DNA from: a virus
DNA length: 64,000 nt
Strand: one strand, 5' to 3'
IMG/VR virus record: IMGVR_UViG_3300043411_000704
Coordinates: 16,257-80,256 of that record
The notes beneath the pieces are model-generated. The model had not been told where the DNA came from. It worked only from the letters and a program-made list of their open reading frames with translations, and made no database searches. The position numbers were made by a program, and so were the translations under genes. The stretch's first letter is position 1, and each line of letters opens with the position of its first letter. Shown piece by piece: positions 47,242 through 56,056 of this stretch.

Positions 47242-47911
47242 AGAAACTTGTAAAAAAATCTGGAGCATCGTCAACTGCATTGAGACTGGAACATCATTTT
47301 TTGATTATTCACAGATAACTATTTTACCTGATGGGCCAAATAAAATCCGACAATTGACCCTCAGTGTGGGCTTTACGCAGTCGTCTACTAATTTAGAAAA
47401 AGTAATAAGATTATATCTTGATAAGAAAGGCAAGTATTCTAATAGATTTGCCCCATATTTAAAACGTATTTCCACTGATTTTAGTTTGGTTAATGATAAA
47501 AATTTTATTGATGCACTAGTCACATCATCAAAAAATGATCAGCTAATGCGTGATGCACAGGACGAAATATTTGATCAAGTGTATTTTGGTCCGGCACTAA
47601 AGTGGTGTGAAAAAGAAGGTATTAAAACTCCTTTGGGTATATTAGTGGTTTATGATTCGCTGCTCCACTCGGGACAGATATTCACATTTCTCCGTAATAA
47701 ATTTTCAGAAAGAACGCCTACACATGGCGGTGATGAAAAAAAATGGATTACATCCTATGTGAATGTGCGCAATAATTGGTTGTCAAATCATTCAAACAAG
47801 GCAGTTAGAAATTCTGCATATAGAACACGAACATACATCAAATTGATAGAAGCCAATAACTGGGATTTGAAAGGTCCGATTGAAACTCTAAACGGATGCA
47901 ATGTTGTCTAA
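47228..47911 (+). CDS. GH46 chitosanase-fold endolysin
   Basis: A 227-aa lysozyme-superfamily hydrolase. The order of motifs follows GH46 chitosanases: NCIETGTS with the general acid E19, LPDGPNK with D35, LTLSVGFTQ, AQDEIFDQVYFGPAL (helix), VVYDSLLHSG, RTPTHGGDE and YIKLIEANNWDL at the end. It would cut the glycan backbone of peptidoglycan at lysis, or serve as the tail lysozyme, because the split gp5 spike has no lysozyme domain. No signal peptide, so a holin would be needed. Convergent with the spike gene (24-nt overlap). Confidence 0.75.
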   Translation: MVLPLETCKKIWSIVNCIETGTSFFDYSQITILPDGPNKIRQLTLSVGFTQSSTNLEKVIRLYLDKKGKYSNRFAPYLKRISTDFSLVNDKNFIDALVTSSKNDQLMRDAQDEIFDQVYFGPALKWCEKEGIKTPLGILVVYDSLLHSGQIFTFLRNKFSERTPTHGGDEKKWITSYVNVRNNWLSNHSNKAVRNSAYRTRTYIKLIEANNWDLKGPIETLNGCNVV

Positions 47912-49975
47912 TTTCTTCTGTAGTTCTATATATTGAGCTTCTAGTTTAGTATTCCATTCAATTGCTTTTTCAATCAGTGCATCTAATTGATTTTCTTTTG
48001 TTCTAATACCCATACCAGACGGTAATTCTTCATCTTTATTAGGTTCGGTCCAATCACCATTGGTCAAAACAATGGGTTCACATTGTCCATTAATGGCCGT
48101 TGCACCACCAAATTTTTCGACCGATGTGAAATTAGTTAGATCATTATGAACGGGATTAGGTAATACTGGTGTAACATAGTTATTCCTTGACCCTATTGCC
48201 CTTACTGCATCATGTGGTGTAAGAGGTTCACCACCCACAGTTTGTCCAACCGTAATATCAAATGGTGTGGTGGTTTCCACAAATTTAGTTGGGGGTAATT
48301 TATATACATGATGATGTGCATGAACCATCACCGAATTTTCGGCCAAAACTGAATATACAGGGAAACAACCTGCACAATCACCGCACTCAACTAAACAATA
48401 GCCTATTAAATGCCCAGCCAATATATCTGCATGAGTTGGGATCTTAGGCGGTTCAGATGTTTGACAAGGAAAATCTTTGTCAACCGTTGGATCAGCCGTT
48501 ACATTTGATCCAATACATGGACCACTTACTAGTGGTTGTATATCTTTACCATATTCAAAATCTGATTCTGTTATATGAAATTCTGATGGACAAGTCTGAC
48601 TATGAAATGACATATTTCCTTCCGCATGGAGTCCGCCTTTAATAATAGTGTTGCCTGTGATGCCTAGATTACCATCAATCAGAAGTTGTCCATCAATTTC
48701 GGTTTCCTCTTTAGAATTTAATGGTAATAATGCGGGTTCACCTTGTTCATCCTCAATAATTCTAGATATTTTATTAGGTCTTATTGAGATGATATCTGCG
48801 GATAAATCTATTCGTTCGGCTTTTAGACCAATATCTGCACTAGAATTGAGTTCATAATTCTCGGTCGTTACTGTCATCTGACTTGCATATTGCTCCAATG
48901 GACCAACAGTTTTTATCTCAATTCCATTAGCACCGACGATTAATCGGTATTCATCAGATGCAGTGACGTGATATTTGCCTCCCAACATACTATCGGGTGA
49001 AACAGTTTCTACCAATGTTGAAGGCACATATTGGGTATAAACGCTTTTACCTAACGGATCAATTTTAACACTTGCAGGCACTAGTTTTCCATGTGGATCT
49101 TTTCTAAAAGTTTCAAAATCATTGAATGCCAGTCCTACAACTTCTATTTTATCCTTTGCAGTTTTTATTATATTGGTCCCGCTATCTGGATGTTTGTTTT
49201 GCCCGCACTGGCATTCCACATCAAACAGTTGTTCCTGTATTTTAACCCGTTCTTCAACAATCTTATCCTTTTGGGTTTCTTTATCCCATTTACCATCTTG
49301 AGTAGATGGGCTTCTACCTAGTCCATAGGATGTAAAATCAGACCATCCAGCACTTGCCGCAACATCCTGATATTCGTCTACTGGTTGTTGTGTTATCTTA
49401 AATATTGTTCTATTAGGCCCTGCCTTAGTTGCACATTCGTATTCTACGGGTGTTTTTGTAACCAATACTTTGTTTATAATTTCGTCTGATGGATTGGGTG
49501 CAAATACACCAGATTTTTTTTGTTCTGGTGCTTGATCAATCGGATTATGGTTTTTAGTCCTACGAATTTCAAACAATCTTTTAATCGCATGAAGGGGTCT
49601 TAATAATTTTTTATATAATTCATGATATTTCTGTTGTTTATCAACATCTCCGATTTTGGTATATTGATTTCCATAGATCACCGTGTCCTTGTCTTTATCA
49701 ACAACCTCCACACTATTTCCATTGATTTGATTAAATGCATCACCTTGAGTTTGTTCTCTACGATCATTCATATTCAAATGATCGGTTGAAAATTTATTGA
49801 ACTTAATGAACGACCCATCTATATAAGAAATATGAAGCATTTCATCGTCCTTCGTTTCCACGAATTCGATTGAACCTGCGGGACTGTTGATTATTGATAA
49901 CCCTCTGGTTGGAAAATTATTAGCACTAGGTTCGTTATTTCTATCACCAGGATATGTTGGACTAGATTTCTGCAT
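47888..49975 (-). CDS. Baseplate central spike protein (gp5 C-terminal type)
   Basis: A 695-aa protein. The N-terminal GLSIINSPAGSIEFV, DDEMLHISYIDGSF and SVEVVDKDKDTVIYGNQYT blocks match the T4 gp5 and VgrG segment preceding the triple-stranded beta helix, with repeated V-x-G-x-x-x-x-x-I steps. Residues about 380-480 hold further helix-like strands (ELNSSADIGLKAERIDLSAD). VMVHAHHHVYKLPP could bind metal, as at spike tips. C-terminal coiled coil (IEWNTKLEAQYIELQKKL). The OB-fold part is a separate gene at 51362-52843. Confidence 0.7.
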   Translation of the reverse strand: MQKSSPTYPGDRNNEPSANNFPTRGLSIINSPAGSIEFVETKDDEMLHISYIDGSFIKFNKFSTDHLNMNDRREQTQGDAFNQINGNSVEVVDKDKDTVIYGNQYTKIGDVDKQQKYHELYKKLLRPLHAIKRLFEIRRTKNHNPIDQAPEQKKSGVFAPNPSDEIINKVLVTKTPVEYECATKAGPNRTIFKITQQPVDEYQDVAASAGWSDFTSYGLGRSPSTQDGKWDKETQKDKIVEERVKIQEQLFDVECQCGQNKHPDSGTNIIKTAKDKIEVVGLAFNDFETFRKDPHGKLVPASVKIDPLGKSVYTQYVPSTLVETVSPDSMLGGKYHVTASDEYRLIVGANGIEIKTVGPLEQYASQMTVTTENYELNSSADIGLKAERIDLSADIISIRPNKISRIIEDEQGEPALLPLNSKEETEIDGQLLIDGNLGITGNTIIKGGLHAEGNMSFHSQTCPSEFHITESDFEYGKDIQPLVSGPCIGSNVTADPTVDKDFPCQTSEPPKIPTHADILAGHLIGYCLVECGDCAGCFPVYSVLAENSVMVHAHHHVYKLPPTKFVETTTPFDITVGQTVGGEPLTPHDAVRAIGSRNNYVTPVLPNPVHNDLTNFTSVEKFGGATAINGQCEPIVLTNGDWTEPNKDEELPSGMGIRTKENQLDALIEKAIEWNTKLEAQYIELQKKLDNIASV

Positions 49976-49982
49976 TTTCTTC

Positions 49983-49988
49983 TATTTA
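49983..49988 (-). promoter_or_regulatory. Late-type promoter core of the spike gene
   Basis: Minus-strand TAAATA (in TTTAAATA), 7 nt before the ATG at 49975. Confidence 0.65.
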
Positions 49989-49992
49989 AAGG

Positions 49993-50020
49993 TTGAATGT
50001 ATTAATTTTGGTGTTATAAT
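49993..50020 (+). promoter_or_regulatory. Early-type promoter for 50027
   Basis: TTGAAT (49993-49998), 16-bp spacer, TATAAT (50015-50020), 6 nt to ATG 50027. Confidence 0.65.
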
Positions 50021-50026
50021 ATGTTT

Positions 50027-50539
50027 ATGAAAAAAGAATTAAAAGAAGGTGATATTGTCGAAGGTTTTGGGTTTGATCCAACTCCATTATCACTATATGA
50101 TAAGATCTATATCAAAGTTAAATTCGGTTGGAAAGACTTCATTTATTGGTGGAAAAAGCAATACCAGAAAATTAGATATGGGTTCTCATTAGAAGAATCT
50201 TGGGACTTTCATTCTGCACTATGTAAATGGTCATTGCCAAGACTCAGACACTTGAAGAATAATATGCAAGGCCATCCTATGGAATTAACATCAGATGAAT
50301 GGTCACAAGTATTGACCGATATTATTTGGTCTATGGAAAACCATGATGAAACTGTTATGCCTATATATCCAACTAATTATGACCATCACCAACGAGTTGT
50401 GAAATATAATGATTTTGGAATCTCGTTTGAAAATGTTGATAAACGACCCCTAGATTGGACTCCTGTGACTGAACATGCAGAAAGAGTTCAAAAAGGATTT
50501 GACTTATTGGGTAAATGGATGTTACATTTATGGGATTAA
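50027..50539 (+). CDS. Hypothetical protein, conserved phage type
   Basis: A 170-aa protein. ATG 50027, 6 nt from TATAAT, is preferred over ATG 50021. FSLEESWDFHSALCKWSLPR, then LRHLKN, and RVQKGFDLLGKWMLHLWD form the pattern of a small helical protein common in T4-like phages of unknown function. Basic N-terminal part with Y/W (KDFIYWWKKQYQKIRYG). Confidence 0.6.
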   Translation: MKKELKEGDIVEGFGFDPTPLSLYDKIYIKVKFGWKDFIYWWKKQYQKIRYGFSLEESWDFHSALCKWSLPRLRHLKNNMQGHPMELTSDEWSQVLTDIIWSMENHDETVMPIYPTNYDHHQRVVKYNDFGISFENVDKRPLDWTPVTEHAERVQKGFDLLGKWMLHLWD

Positions 50540-50543
50540 AAAT

Positions 50544-50777
50544 ATGAAGAGAACGGAAAATAAAACAAACATTTTGATTATTAAAGCTGAACGATTTCCA
50601 GATACTTGGGAATATTACAATTTTGGAAAATACAAACTTAATAAAAAAGAATTGCTTAAATGGTTTTCTGATAATGAAGAGGCGGTGGGCAATAAATGGT
50701 GGATCATGAGTAACGATTATGAATGGCTTTCATTGGAAAACATAGACTTGGCCTCCGAATTTGATAAATTGTTATGA
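50544..50777 (+). CDS. Small hypothetical protein
   Basis: A 77-aa protein. ATG 50544, 4 nt after the preceding stop, is preferred over an in-frame start within that gene. It reads TNILIIKAERFPDTWEYYNF and ends in an acidic helix. The final TGA overlaps the next ATG. No family recognised. Confidence 0.55.
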   Translation: MKRTENKTNILIIKAERFPDTWEYYNFGKYKLNKKELLKWFSDNEEAVGNKWWIMSNDYEWLSLENIDLASEFDKLL

Positions 50778-50908
50778 ATGAAACTGAAGAAGAATATTGG
50801 GCTAGATATAAAGACGAACAAAACCGTCGCCAACCATTTATGATTTCGAAGCCGCATGGAAGTATACAAGTGGTTGTGGTCCAGAAAAACGAATTGTTTA
50901 TAAAATAG
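50774..50908 (+). CDS. Small hypothetical protein
   Basis: A 44-aa ORF with ATGA overlap to the previous gene: NETEEEYWARYKDEQNRR, then a strand-like SIQVVVVQKNELFIK. Too small to assign. Confidence 0.45.
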   Translation: MNETEEEYWARYKDEQNRRQPFMISKPHGSIQVVVVQKNELFIK

Positions 50909-50909
50909 T

Positions 50910-51086
50910 ATGAAAAAGTTTAAACAACAGATAAAACGGAAAGAAGAAAAATTTTCCATGGGATATCGAGATACCTATATTTTTAATTGCGGTTATGTAG
51001 AAGCATTAAAAACCAATAAGTTGATAACCAATCAACAATATGAAAAATACATGGACCAATTGACTAGAATTTGTAACTATACCTGA
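50910..51086 (+). CDS. Small basic hypothetical protein
   Basis: A 58-aa ORF starting 1 nt after the previous stop: KKFKQQIKRKEEKFSMGYRD, then a helical segment NQQYEKYMDQLTRIC. No family recognised. Confidence 0.45.
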   Translation: MKKFKQQIKRKEEKFSMGYRDTYIFNCGYVEALKTNKLITNQQYEKYMDQLTRICNYT

Positions 51087-51101
51087 ACATCGTGAAACGT
51101 T

Positions 51102-51365
51102 ATGAAAATTCTTAATTATCTAGGCATTTATAAAATGAGGGTCAAATGGATCTGTCGATTAACACCACAACAGATACAGGGATATAAATCATCATTTAAA
51201 TTATTTTTCCCATATAAAACTTTTGTTGAACTTGATGATAAAATTCGAACACAATGGTGTTTAACATTTTTTAAAAATCCTAGAGATGTTGCCATATCAT
51301 GGAATCAATTCTTTAATAGGAATTTGAATAAAACACATCTATGTGTAACCGCATGGTATAACTAA
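51102..51365 (+). CDS. Small hypothetical protein
   Basis: An 87-aa, basic, aromatic-rich protein (RVKWICRLTPQQIQGYKSSF; TQWCLTFFKNPRDVAISW). Last gene of the 50027 unit; overlaps the convergent hub gene by 4 nt. No family recognised. Confidence 0.5.
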   Translation: MKILNYLGIYKMRVKWICRLTPQQIQGYKSSFKLFFPYKTFVELDDKIRTQWCLTFFKNPRDVAISWNQFFNRNLNKTHLCVTAWYN

Positions 51366-52843
51366 GATTCCTGAACATCATGAATTCCCATAAAGTCTTC
51401 TTGGTTGTAGAACACACCATCAACTACCGGGAATAGTGGATCACCGTTCTCAAAATAGACGCTCACATGGCTACCCACCGCTGGAATACTGAGCATTCCT
51501 TTAACTTTATCCCCCTGTGTTGAACTTCTAAGTTCTTGGGGATTTTTATCAGGAATCTGTGTATTTGGGTTCTTTGTTTTTTTAGGATCGGTTTGTGAAT
51601 CTGGTTCAGTTTTTTGGGTCTGCCTAAAAATAGACATTGGGTTACTTCCACCAAAAATACTTTTTTTGATCGCATTAAAAGGTAATATATTGGAATAACT
51701 CAGGGTATTCATTTCTGCCCCACTGCCACCAGCATTATAGGTTGGCTGTGATATTATTTGGGGCGGAATTATAGGATTTCCCATAATTTGGGTAGGCACA
51801 GCCGTATATTCTGCAAACAATGATGAAAGTCCACCTAATCTAGTGCTGTTGAAATCTATAGGACTACTGGCATCTACTGGAGTAATAACGATATTTTTTA
51901 TATCAGACGAATCAATAGATATATGAGTATCCTTGCGAACAGTTGCACCGGTCGAATCAGTGGTGTATATATCTTTAGACACAATTTTTCCATCTTTATA
52001 AACTACTAATTCTGCACGGGTTGTAAATTTCCGAGGCTTGATCACACCGGTTGTAATCGGAACAAAACTTATTTCTATAGGTGTTTTGGAAGTCACGGTT
52101 TTATTTGTCGGCAGATCATATGTAATCGGTGGTAAAATAACCAGTGGTATATTTGATGTTGATGAATATGTATTAACTTGTTTGGTTCCAGATTCATCTA
52201 TAAAACCTGTGACTGATCCTGTTGAATCAGTGATCGAAAAGGAGGAATTGAATAAACGAGTTCTGTTATTGATGCCCACAAATTTAGGATCGACATAAGA
52301 TATGGTGACTCCCACAATATTATCAGACTTAACATCAGTAGACACTGGAACGGCTGATATAGGATTTGATGTGGTGGCCGTGCTGTTACGGACATAATCA
52401 GGTAATGTTGGTGTATAGGTGGATTGAACATCTGGTGATACACTACTATCAGCTTTCAGTGCATCAAGTAGGGTGGTTGTATTATCCGTTTCTGGTAGAG
52501 TTTTATTGATATCCGTATGTTGTTTGGCCGTATCCGAATCATTTTTAGATTCTGAAAAATTTCGATCATTATGATACGTCAAACTAGAACCCATACCAAA
52601 GATTGGATATTTTATAATATTCCAGGGAAGACAGTCCTTCAATCTCTGAATCAATTCGGGTGTTAATGATGAATCAAGGTTGTCACCTAATCCAGTAAAT
52701 TTCTTATCCTGATCTCTGTTTTTAGTAAATCCTTCTAATAGTGCAGCATTAACTTCTGGAACGAACGTTTTTATTCGGCCTGATTGCTCAGGATCGTCAT
52801 TCTGGATCACCAATCCCTTGTATCTACCTGTATACTTGATCAT
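51362..52843 (-). CDS. Baseplate hub protein with split gp5-type OB fold
   Basis: A 493-aa protein. The N-terminus (YTGRYKGLVIQNDDPEQSGR, ending KTFVPEVN) and C-terminus (GMLSIPAVGSHVSVYFENGD; VVDGVFYNQEDF) together form the gp5/VgrG N-terminal OB fold, with a long insertion of about 370 residues between them. The insertion is S/T-rich and beta-like (IGVTISYVDPKF; IEISFVPITTG). No lysozyme residues are seen. It should sit at the hub between the gp27-type ring and the spike. Confidence 0.65.
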   Translation of the reverse strand: MIKYTGRYKGLVIQNDDPEQSGRIKTFVPEVNAALLEGFTKNRDQDKKFTGLGDNLDSSLTPELIQRLKDCLPWNIIKYPIFGMGSSLTYHNDRNFSESKNDSDTAKQHTDINKTLPETDNTTTLLDALKADSSVSPDVQSTYTPTLPDYVRNSTATTSNPISAVPVSTDVKSDNIVGVTISYVDPKFVGINNRTRLFNSSFSITDSTGSVTGFIDESGTKQVNTYSSTSNIPLVILPPITYDLPTNKTVTSKTPIEISFVPITTGVIKPRKFTTRAELVVYKDGKIVSKDIYTTDSTGATVRKDTHISIDSSDIKNIVITPVDASSPIDFNSTRLGGLSSLFAEYTAVPTQIMGNPIIPPQIISQPTYNAGGSGAEMNTLSYSNILPFNAIKKSIFGGSNPMSIFRQTQKTEPDSQTDPKKTKNPNTQIPDKNPQELRSSTQGDKVKGMLSIPAVGSHVSVYFENGDPLFPVVDGVFYNQEDFMGIHDVQES

Positions 52844-52850
52844 TATCAGT

Positions 52851-52856
52851 TATTTA
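52851..52856 (-). promoter_or_regulatory. Late-type promoter core for the hub gene
   Basis: Minus-strand TAAATA (in CTTAAATA), 7 nt before the ATG at 52843; it overlaps the upstream gene's stop region. Confidence 0.6.
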
Positions 52857-53822
52857 AGCTATTTGAACCACATCATCTGCTTTTGCAACAGGTGTTGGAA
52901 CATGTCGGGTCATAGGACGATTAAGCCTATCCACAATAGATGTTCCATTTTCAGTCTGAATATCAAAGTATTGAGGTTCAAGTTTTATCTGGTAATCAAC
53001 CGGGAAGTAGGCGTCCAGCAATTGTAGCGTCGGTCCAAATCTTTGTGCAGATTTTACTAAACATGGGGCCACAGATTTTTTATTTCTTTCGCTGTTCAAA
53101 ACATCCATTGCACCTGGATAACCATGACTGGCCGATGTATTGGAATCATTTAATAAAATAGCATTATTTCCCTCTGGACGTTGGGCTCGCAAAAACAAAC
53201 AATTTACTAATGATGTTGATATATCAATTTGGTGCCCAACATTTTTAAACATTTTAGTATCCACATTTCTCCTTAGTGGATAATCAGTGCTCATCATATT
53301 TTTACCATCAATTTCTATTCTTTTTAACGGATGAATATCTTTAGAAGTTAATACGATTTGGCCCAGACTTCCTACTTGTTCGGAAATTTGTTGAAAGTGT
53401 GGAAATTTTCCTATATTATTTTGGATATATGCATTAACCGATGGATGAATTGCTTGTGCTCTTGAGATAAATTCTCTATACATCGGAATATCCATATCAT
53501 TTGCCGTCACCGTATTTTGTCTACCTATGGTAGAATTATTGGAAATAGAATTCAGGACGTTTAAGGCAGTTTTTACTTGATTGCTGATTCCTTTATTTTG
53601 TTTATCACTATATAAGGACAACAAGGACAGTAATAGATTGGCAACCGCACTGTTGGTTCCTACCCAAACACCGTGCATTTCAGATATTAATTGTAATACT
53701 TGTTCTAAAGGTTTTTGAGAGTGTTGGGTTGCATGGCGGAATTCGTCAAAAACCGTGAGTTTTTTACGTTCTCCAGACGGAATCGCATATAAGTTTTTGA
53801 CAAAATCTTCTTTAACCACCAT
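52854..53822 (-). CDS. Hypothetical late structural protein
   Basis: A 322-aa protein between two baseplate genes. An N-terminal helical part (LEQVLQLISEMHGVWVGT; VANLLLSLLSLYSDKQ) precedes a mixed domain (GSLGQIVLTSKDIHPLKRIE; LLDAYFPVDYQIKLEPQYFD). Position and late promoter suggest a baseplate or tail component. No family recognised. Confidence 0.55.
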   Translation of the reverse strand: MVVKEDFVKNLYAIPSGERKKLTVFDEFRHATQHSQKPLEQVLQLISEMHGVWVGTNSAVANLLLSLLSLYSDKQNKGISNQVKTALNVLNSISNNSTIGRQNTVTANDMDIPMYREFISRAQAIHPSVNAYIQNNIGKFPHFQQISEQVGSLGQIVLTSKDIHPLKRIEIDGKNMMSTDYPLRRNVDTKMFKNVGHQIDISTSLVNCLFLRAQRPEGNNAILLNDSNTSASHGYPGAMDVLNSERNKKSVAPCLVKSAQRFGPTLQLLDAYFPVDYQIKLEPQYFDIQTENGTSIVDRLNRPMTRHVPTPVAKADDVVQIA

Positions 53823-53828
53823 TTTGTT

Positions 53829-53834
53829 TATTTA
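53829..53834 (-). promoter_or_regulatory. Late-type promoter core for 53822
   Basis: Minus-strand TAAATA (in GTTAAATA), 6 nt before the ATG. Confidence 0.65.
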
Positions 53835-53845
53835 ACTCTTGACTT

Positions 53846-54166
53846 ATGTATCATCGAATAGTAATATTGGATATGCAAGACCATACTAAACAACATCTGT
53901 TGAAAATTATTGATTTACTGTATAATGAATGCAAACGTTCTGGTGGAGATGGTGATGCAATTTGGTTTATAAAATATTATAAATTAGAAGATATAATACC
54001 TTTAGTCGAAGAGTATAATTCAAAATTAAAATTCCCATTCACTTTCCAAAAAATATCCGATAAAACTATGAATTGGGGAGATAATCAAGAATGGGTGACA
54101 TTTACCACTGACGAAGAGATTTACAATAATTTACCTGGATGGGAACAGATGGTAATTAAGAACTAA
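53846..54166 (+). CDS. Hypothetical protein
   Basis: A 106-aa alpha/beta protein (YHRIVILDMQDHTKQHLLKI; DEEIYNNLPGWEQMVI). It faces the minus-strand late genes on both sides. No convincing promoter was found, only a weak TTAACT 8 nt upstream. No family recognised. Confidence 0.5.
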   Translation: MYHRIVILDMQDHTKQHLLKIIDLLYNECKRSGGDGDAIWFIKYYKLEDIIPLVEEYNSKLKFPFTFQKISDKTMNWGDNQEWVTFTTDEEIYNNLPGWEQMVIKN

Positions 54167-55724
54167 TTATAGGAACATCTTCACCATCCTGCATTCTATT
54201 AATTTCTTGATAGGTATGAACTTTTACGCCTATTAATTCGGTAGAATATGAGCGGTTAGATGTAGAAAAATTATGGATTACTGATGTCAGAAAATACTGC
54301 CCTTCCAATTTCGAGTCATGTTCTTGATCATTTTGGGTTTGTTTACTGAGTCCAAAAAAACGTCCGGGGTTACGATGTGTTAATCCTCTAAGTTGCAAAG
54401 AAATGCACAAGTTTGTAAACAAATAATGTTGTAGTATTTTATTCCGTCCTTCAACCAACCGTTGTTTATCGTTATAATACGGGGAATATACATAATCAGT
54501 ATTATATCCTTCCTTAATATATCTAGTTACGGGTAATCTATCATCAGACTCTTGTGTCAATATATTAGGTGCCACACTGTTCTTATAAAACTCTTTATAT
54601 TTTTCAGACACATGTTCTTTTGATTCGATATTAAACTGTCCCTTTTTTTGGTTGTATGATACGATCACTTTATTAGACAAATTAATTGCATAATCTAAAC
54701 CTGACATGTCAATTAATTGATAATTTGAGGTCTTAGTATAATTATCAGCCTTGACCTCTCCTTCAAACGAATTTTTACCCAACGGTGCTTTAGGTATAAT
54801 CACATCAAATTCATTACTGTTTGATGTTTGTGATCCTTCTTCTAGGAAAATATGTTCTATCTGATATTCCCCAGGAGTAGTCGCCTCTTTACCTGCTTTT
54901 TCAAAATATTTTTTAAACGGTAATAAAGAAAACTGTTTAGGTTGTCCTGTTTCTGCCCGTTCTAATTTCAAAATACATGGTTGAAATTGATTTGATTCGG
55001 ACGATGTATGACGATCATGAATATAGTTCAGGTCTTCAATAAAGCGCGTATTGGTTGCTGATGTATAAAATATTTTATTTTGTGGATCACCTTTATCCCA
55101 AAATTCTTCATCGTCTACTAGTTCCGCATGTTTTGAAAAATCTGTATCCGATTTTAATAATTCTGCAAGTGCTTCTCCAGTCTTCAGTGACCGATCTTCG
55201 TTGTTTAATTTATGTATATTAGACTTACCCTTGTTTTCACCTGTGTTGGCAGTCGTAAATTCCACGTTTTTTTCCTGCATTAACTGATAAAGTTTTTCAT
55301 GAAAATATAAAACCTTAGATTTTTTGGACATGTCAGTATGTTGATTATCCTTTACATCGTAAATAACAGCTTCCAATTCAATTCTCCATCTTTTTTCTTC
55401 AAATTCTCCAAAATCAATTTCCAAGTCTTCTTTTTTTGGCAAGACCGAGATGAAAAGGGTGTCACGACCATCATTACGGAATTTATAAATGACTTTTGTA
55501 TTATCTGCCGCAATGAGTGCCACTTCAGCAGAACTTCTTTCTAATGAATCGAACGGCGAACTTATTTCAATAGAACCGCGCATCCACCATTCAAATATAT
55601 CCTCCTCAATATACAGGTTGTCCCATCCTTCAGGTCTTAGTTCCACCTCATTTATACCATTTTTTAACACTATTTTAAAATAGTAATCGTGCTGGTTGAA
55701 TGAATAAATTGAAGTATCTGCCAC
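54156..55724 (-). CDS. 27: Baseplate hub protein (gp27-like)
   Basis: A 522-aa protein starting at GTG. N-terminal strands (YYFKIVLKNGINEVELRPEG) and the C-terminal SKLEGQYFLTSVIHNFSTSN, then YSTELIGVKVHTY are the G-x-Y-x-I/L-x-x-V-x-H-x-F-x...Y-x-T-x-L pattern of gp27/gpD-type hub domains. The trimer would join the spike to the tail tube. It is larger than T4 gp27 (391 aa). Confidence 0.7.
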   Translation of the reverse strand: MADTSIYSFNQHDYYFKIVLKNGINEVELRPEGWDNLYIEEDIFEWWMRGSIEISSPFDSLERSSAEVALIAADNTKVIYKFRNDGRDTLFISVLPKKEDLEIDFGEFEEKRWRIELEAVIYDVKDNQHTDMSKKSKVLYFHEKLYQLMQEKNVEFTTANTGENKGKSNIHKLNNEDRSLKTGEALAELLKSDTDFSKHAELVDDEEFWDKGDPQNKIFYTSATNTRFIEDLNYIHDRHTSSESNQFQPCILKLERAETGQPKQFSLLPFKKYFEKAGKEATTPGEYQIEHIFLEEGSQTSNSNEFDVIIPKAPLGKNSFEGEVKADNYTKTSNYQLIDMSGLDYAINLSNKVIVSYNQKKGQFNIESKEHVSEKYKEFYKNSVAPNILTQESDDRLPVTRYIKEGYNTDYVYSPYYNDKQRLVEGRNKILQHYLFTNLCISLQLRGLTHRNPGRFFGLSKQTQNDQEHDSKLEGQYFLTSVIHNFSTSNRSYSTELIGVKVHTYQEINRMQDGEDVPIISS

Positions 55725-55730
55725 TTTTGA

Positions 55731-55736
55731 TATTTA
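55731..55736 (-). promoter_or_regulatory. Late-type promoter core of the gp27-like gene
   Basis: Minus-strand TAAATA (in CATAAATA), 6 nt before the GTG at 55724. Confidence 0.65.
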
Positions 55737-55738
55737 TG

Positions 55739-56056
55739 TTATAAACTAGCTAATATTTGTGAAATAACTGGTTGTTTTAGTATTTTCAATTTTGTCCCAG
55801 GTTGTATATCATCAAACGGATTGATGATATTATTTGCAATCAATATGACCCACCATAATCTAGTGGTGTTATAATATTGATATGAAAGATGGTAAAAATT
55901 ATCGGTGATAGACCACGGATGTTCAGTATATAAAGTTGGATCTATATCACCTTCAATATTAATTGATTGAAAAAGATTATAGAACTCTAGTCCGTCTTCA
56001 TCTGTATACACATCGAAGATGTTTGCAAGGTCAAATTGATGTAATGTATTAGCCAT
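55739..56056 (-). CDS. 53: Baseplate wedge protein, gp53/LysM-type
   Basis: A 105-aa protein. The C-terminal NFYHLSYQYYNTTRLWWVIL and NIINPFDDIQPGTKLKIL form the LysM-like domain of gp53-type baseplate proteins, which clamp the inner baseplate. Shorter than T4 gp53 (196 aa), with a reduced N-terminal part. Overlaps the upstream tube-cap-type gene by 1 nt. Confidence 0.7.
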   Translation of the reverse strand: MANTLHQFDLANIFDVYTDEDGLEFYNLFQSINIEGDIDPTLYTEHPWSITDNFYHLSYQYYNTTRLWWVILIANNIINPFDDIQPGTKLKILKQPVISQILASL

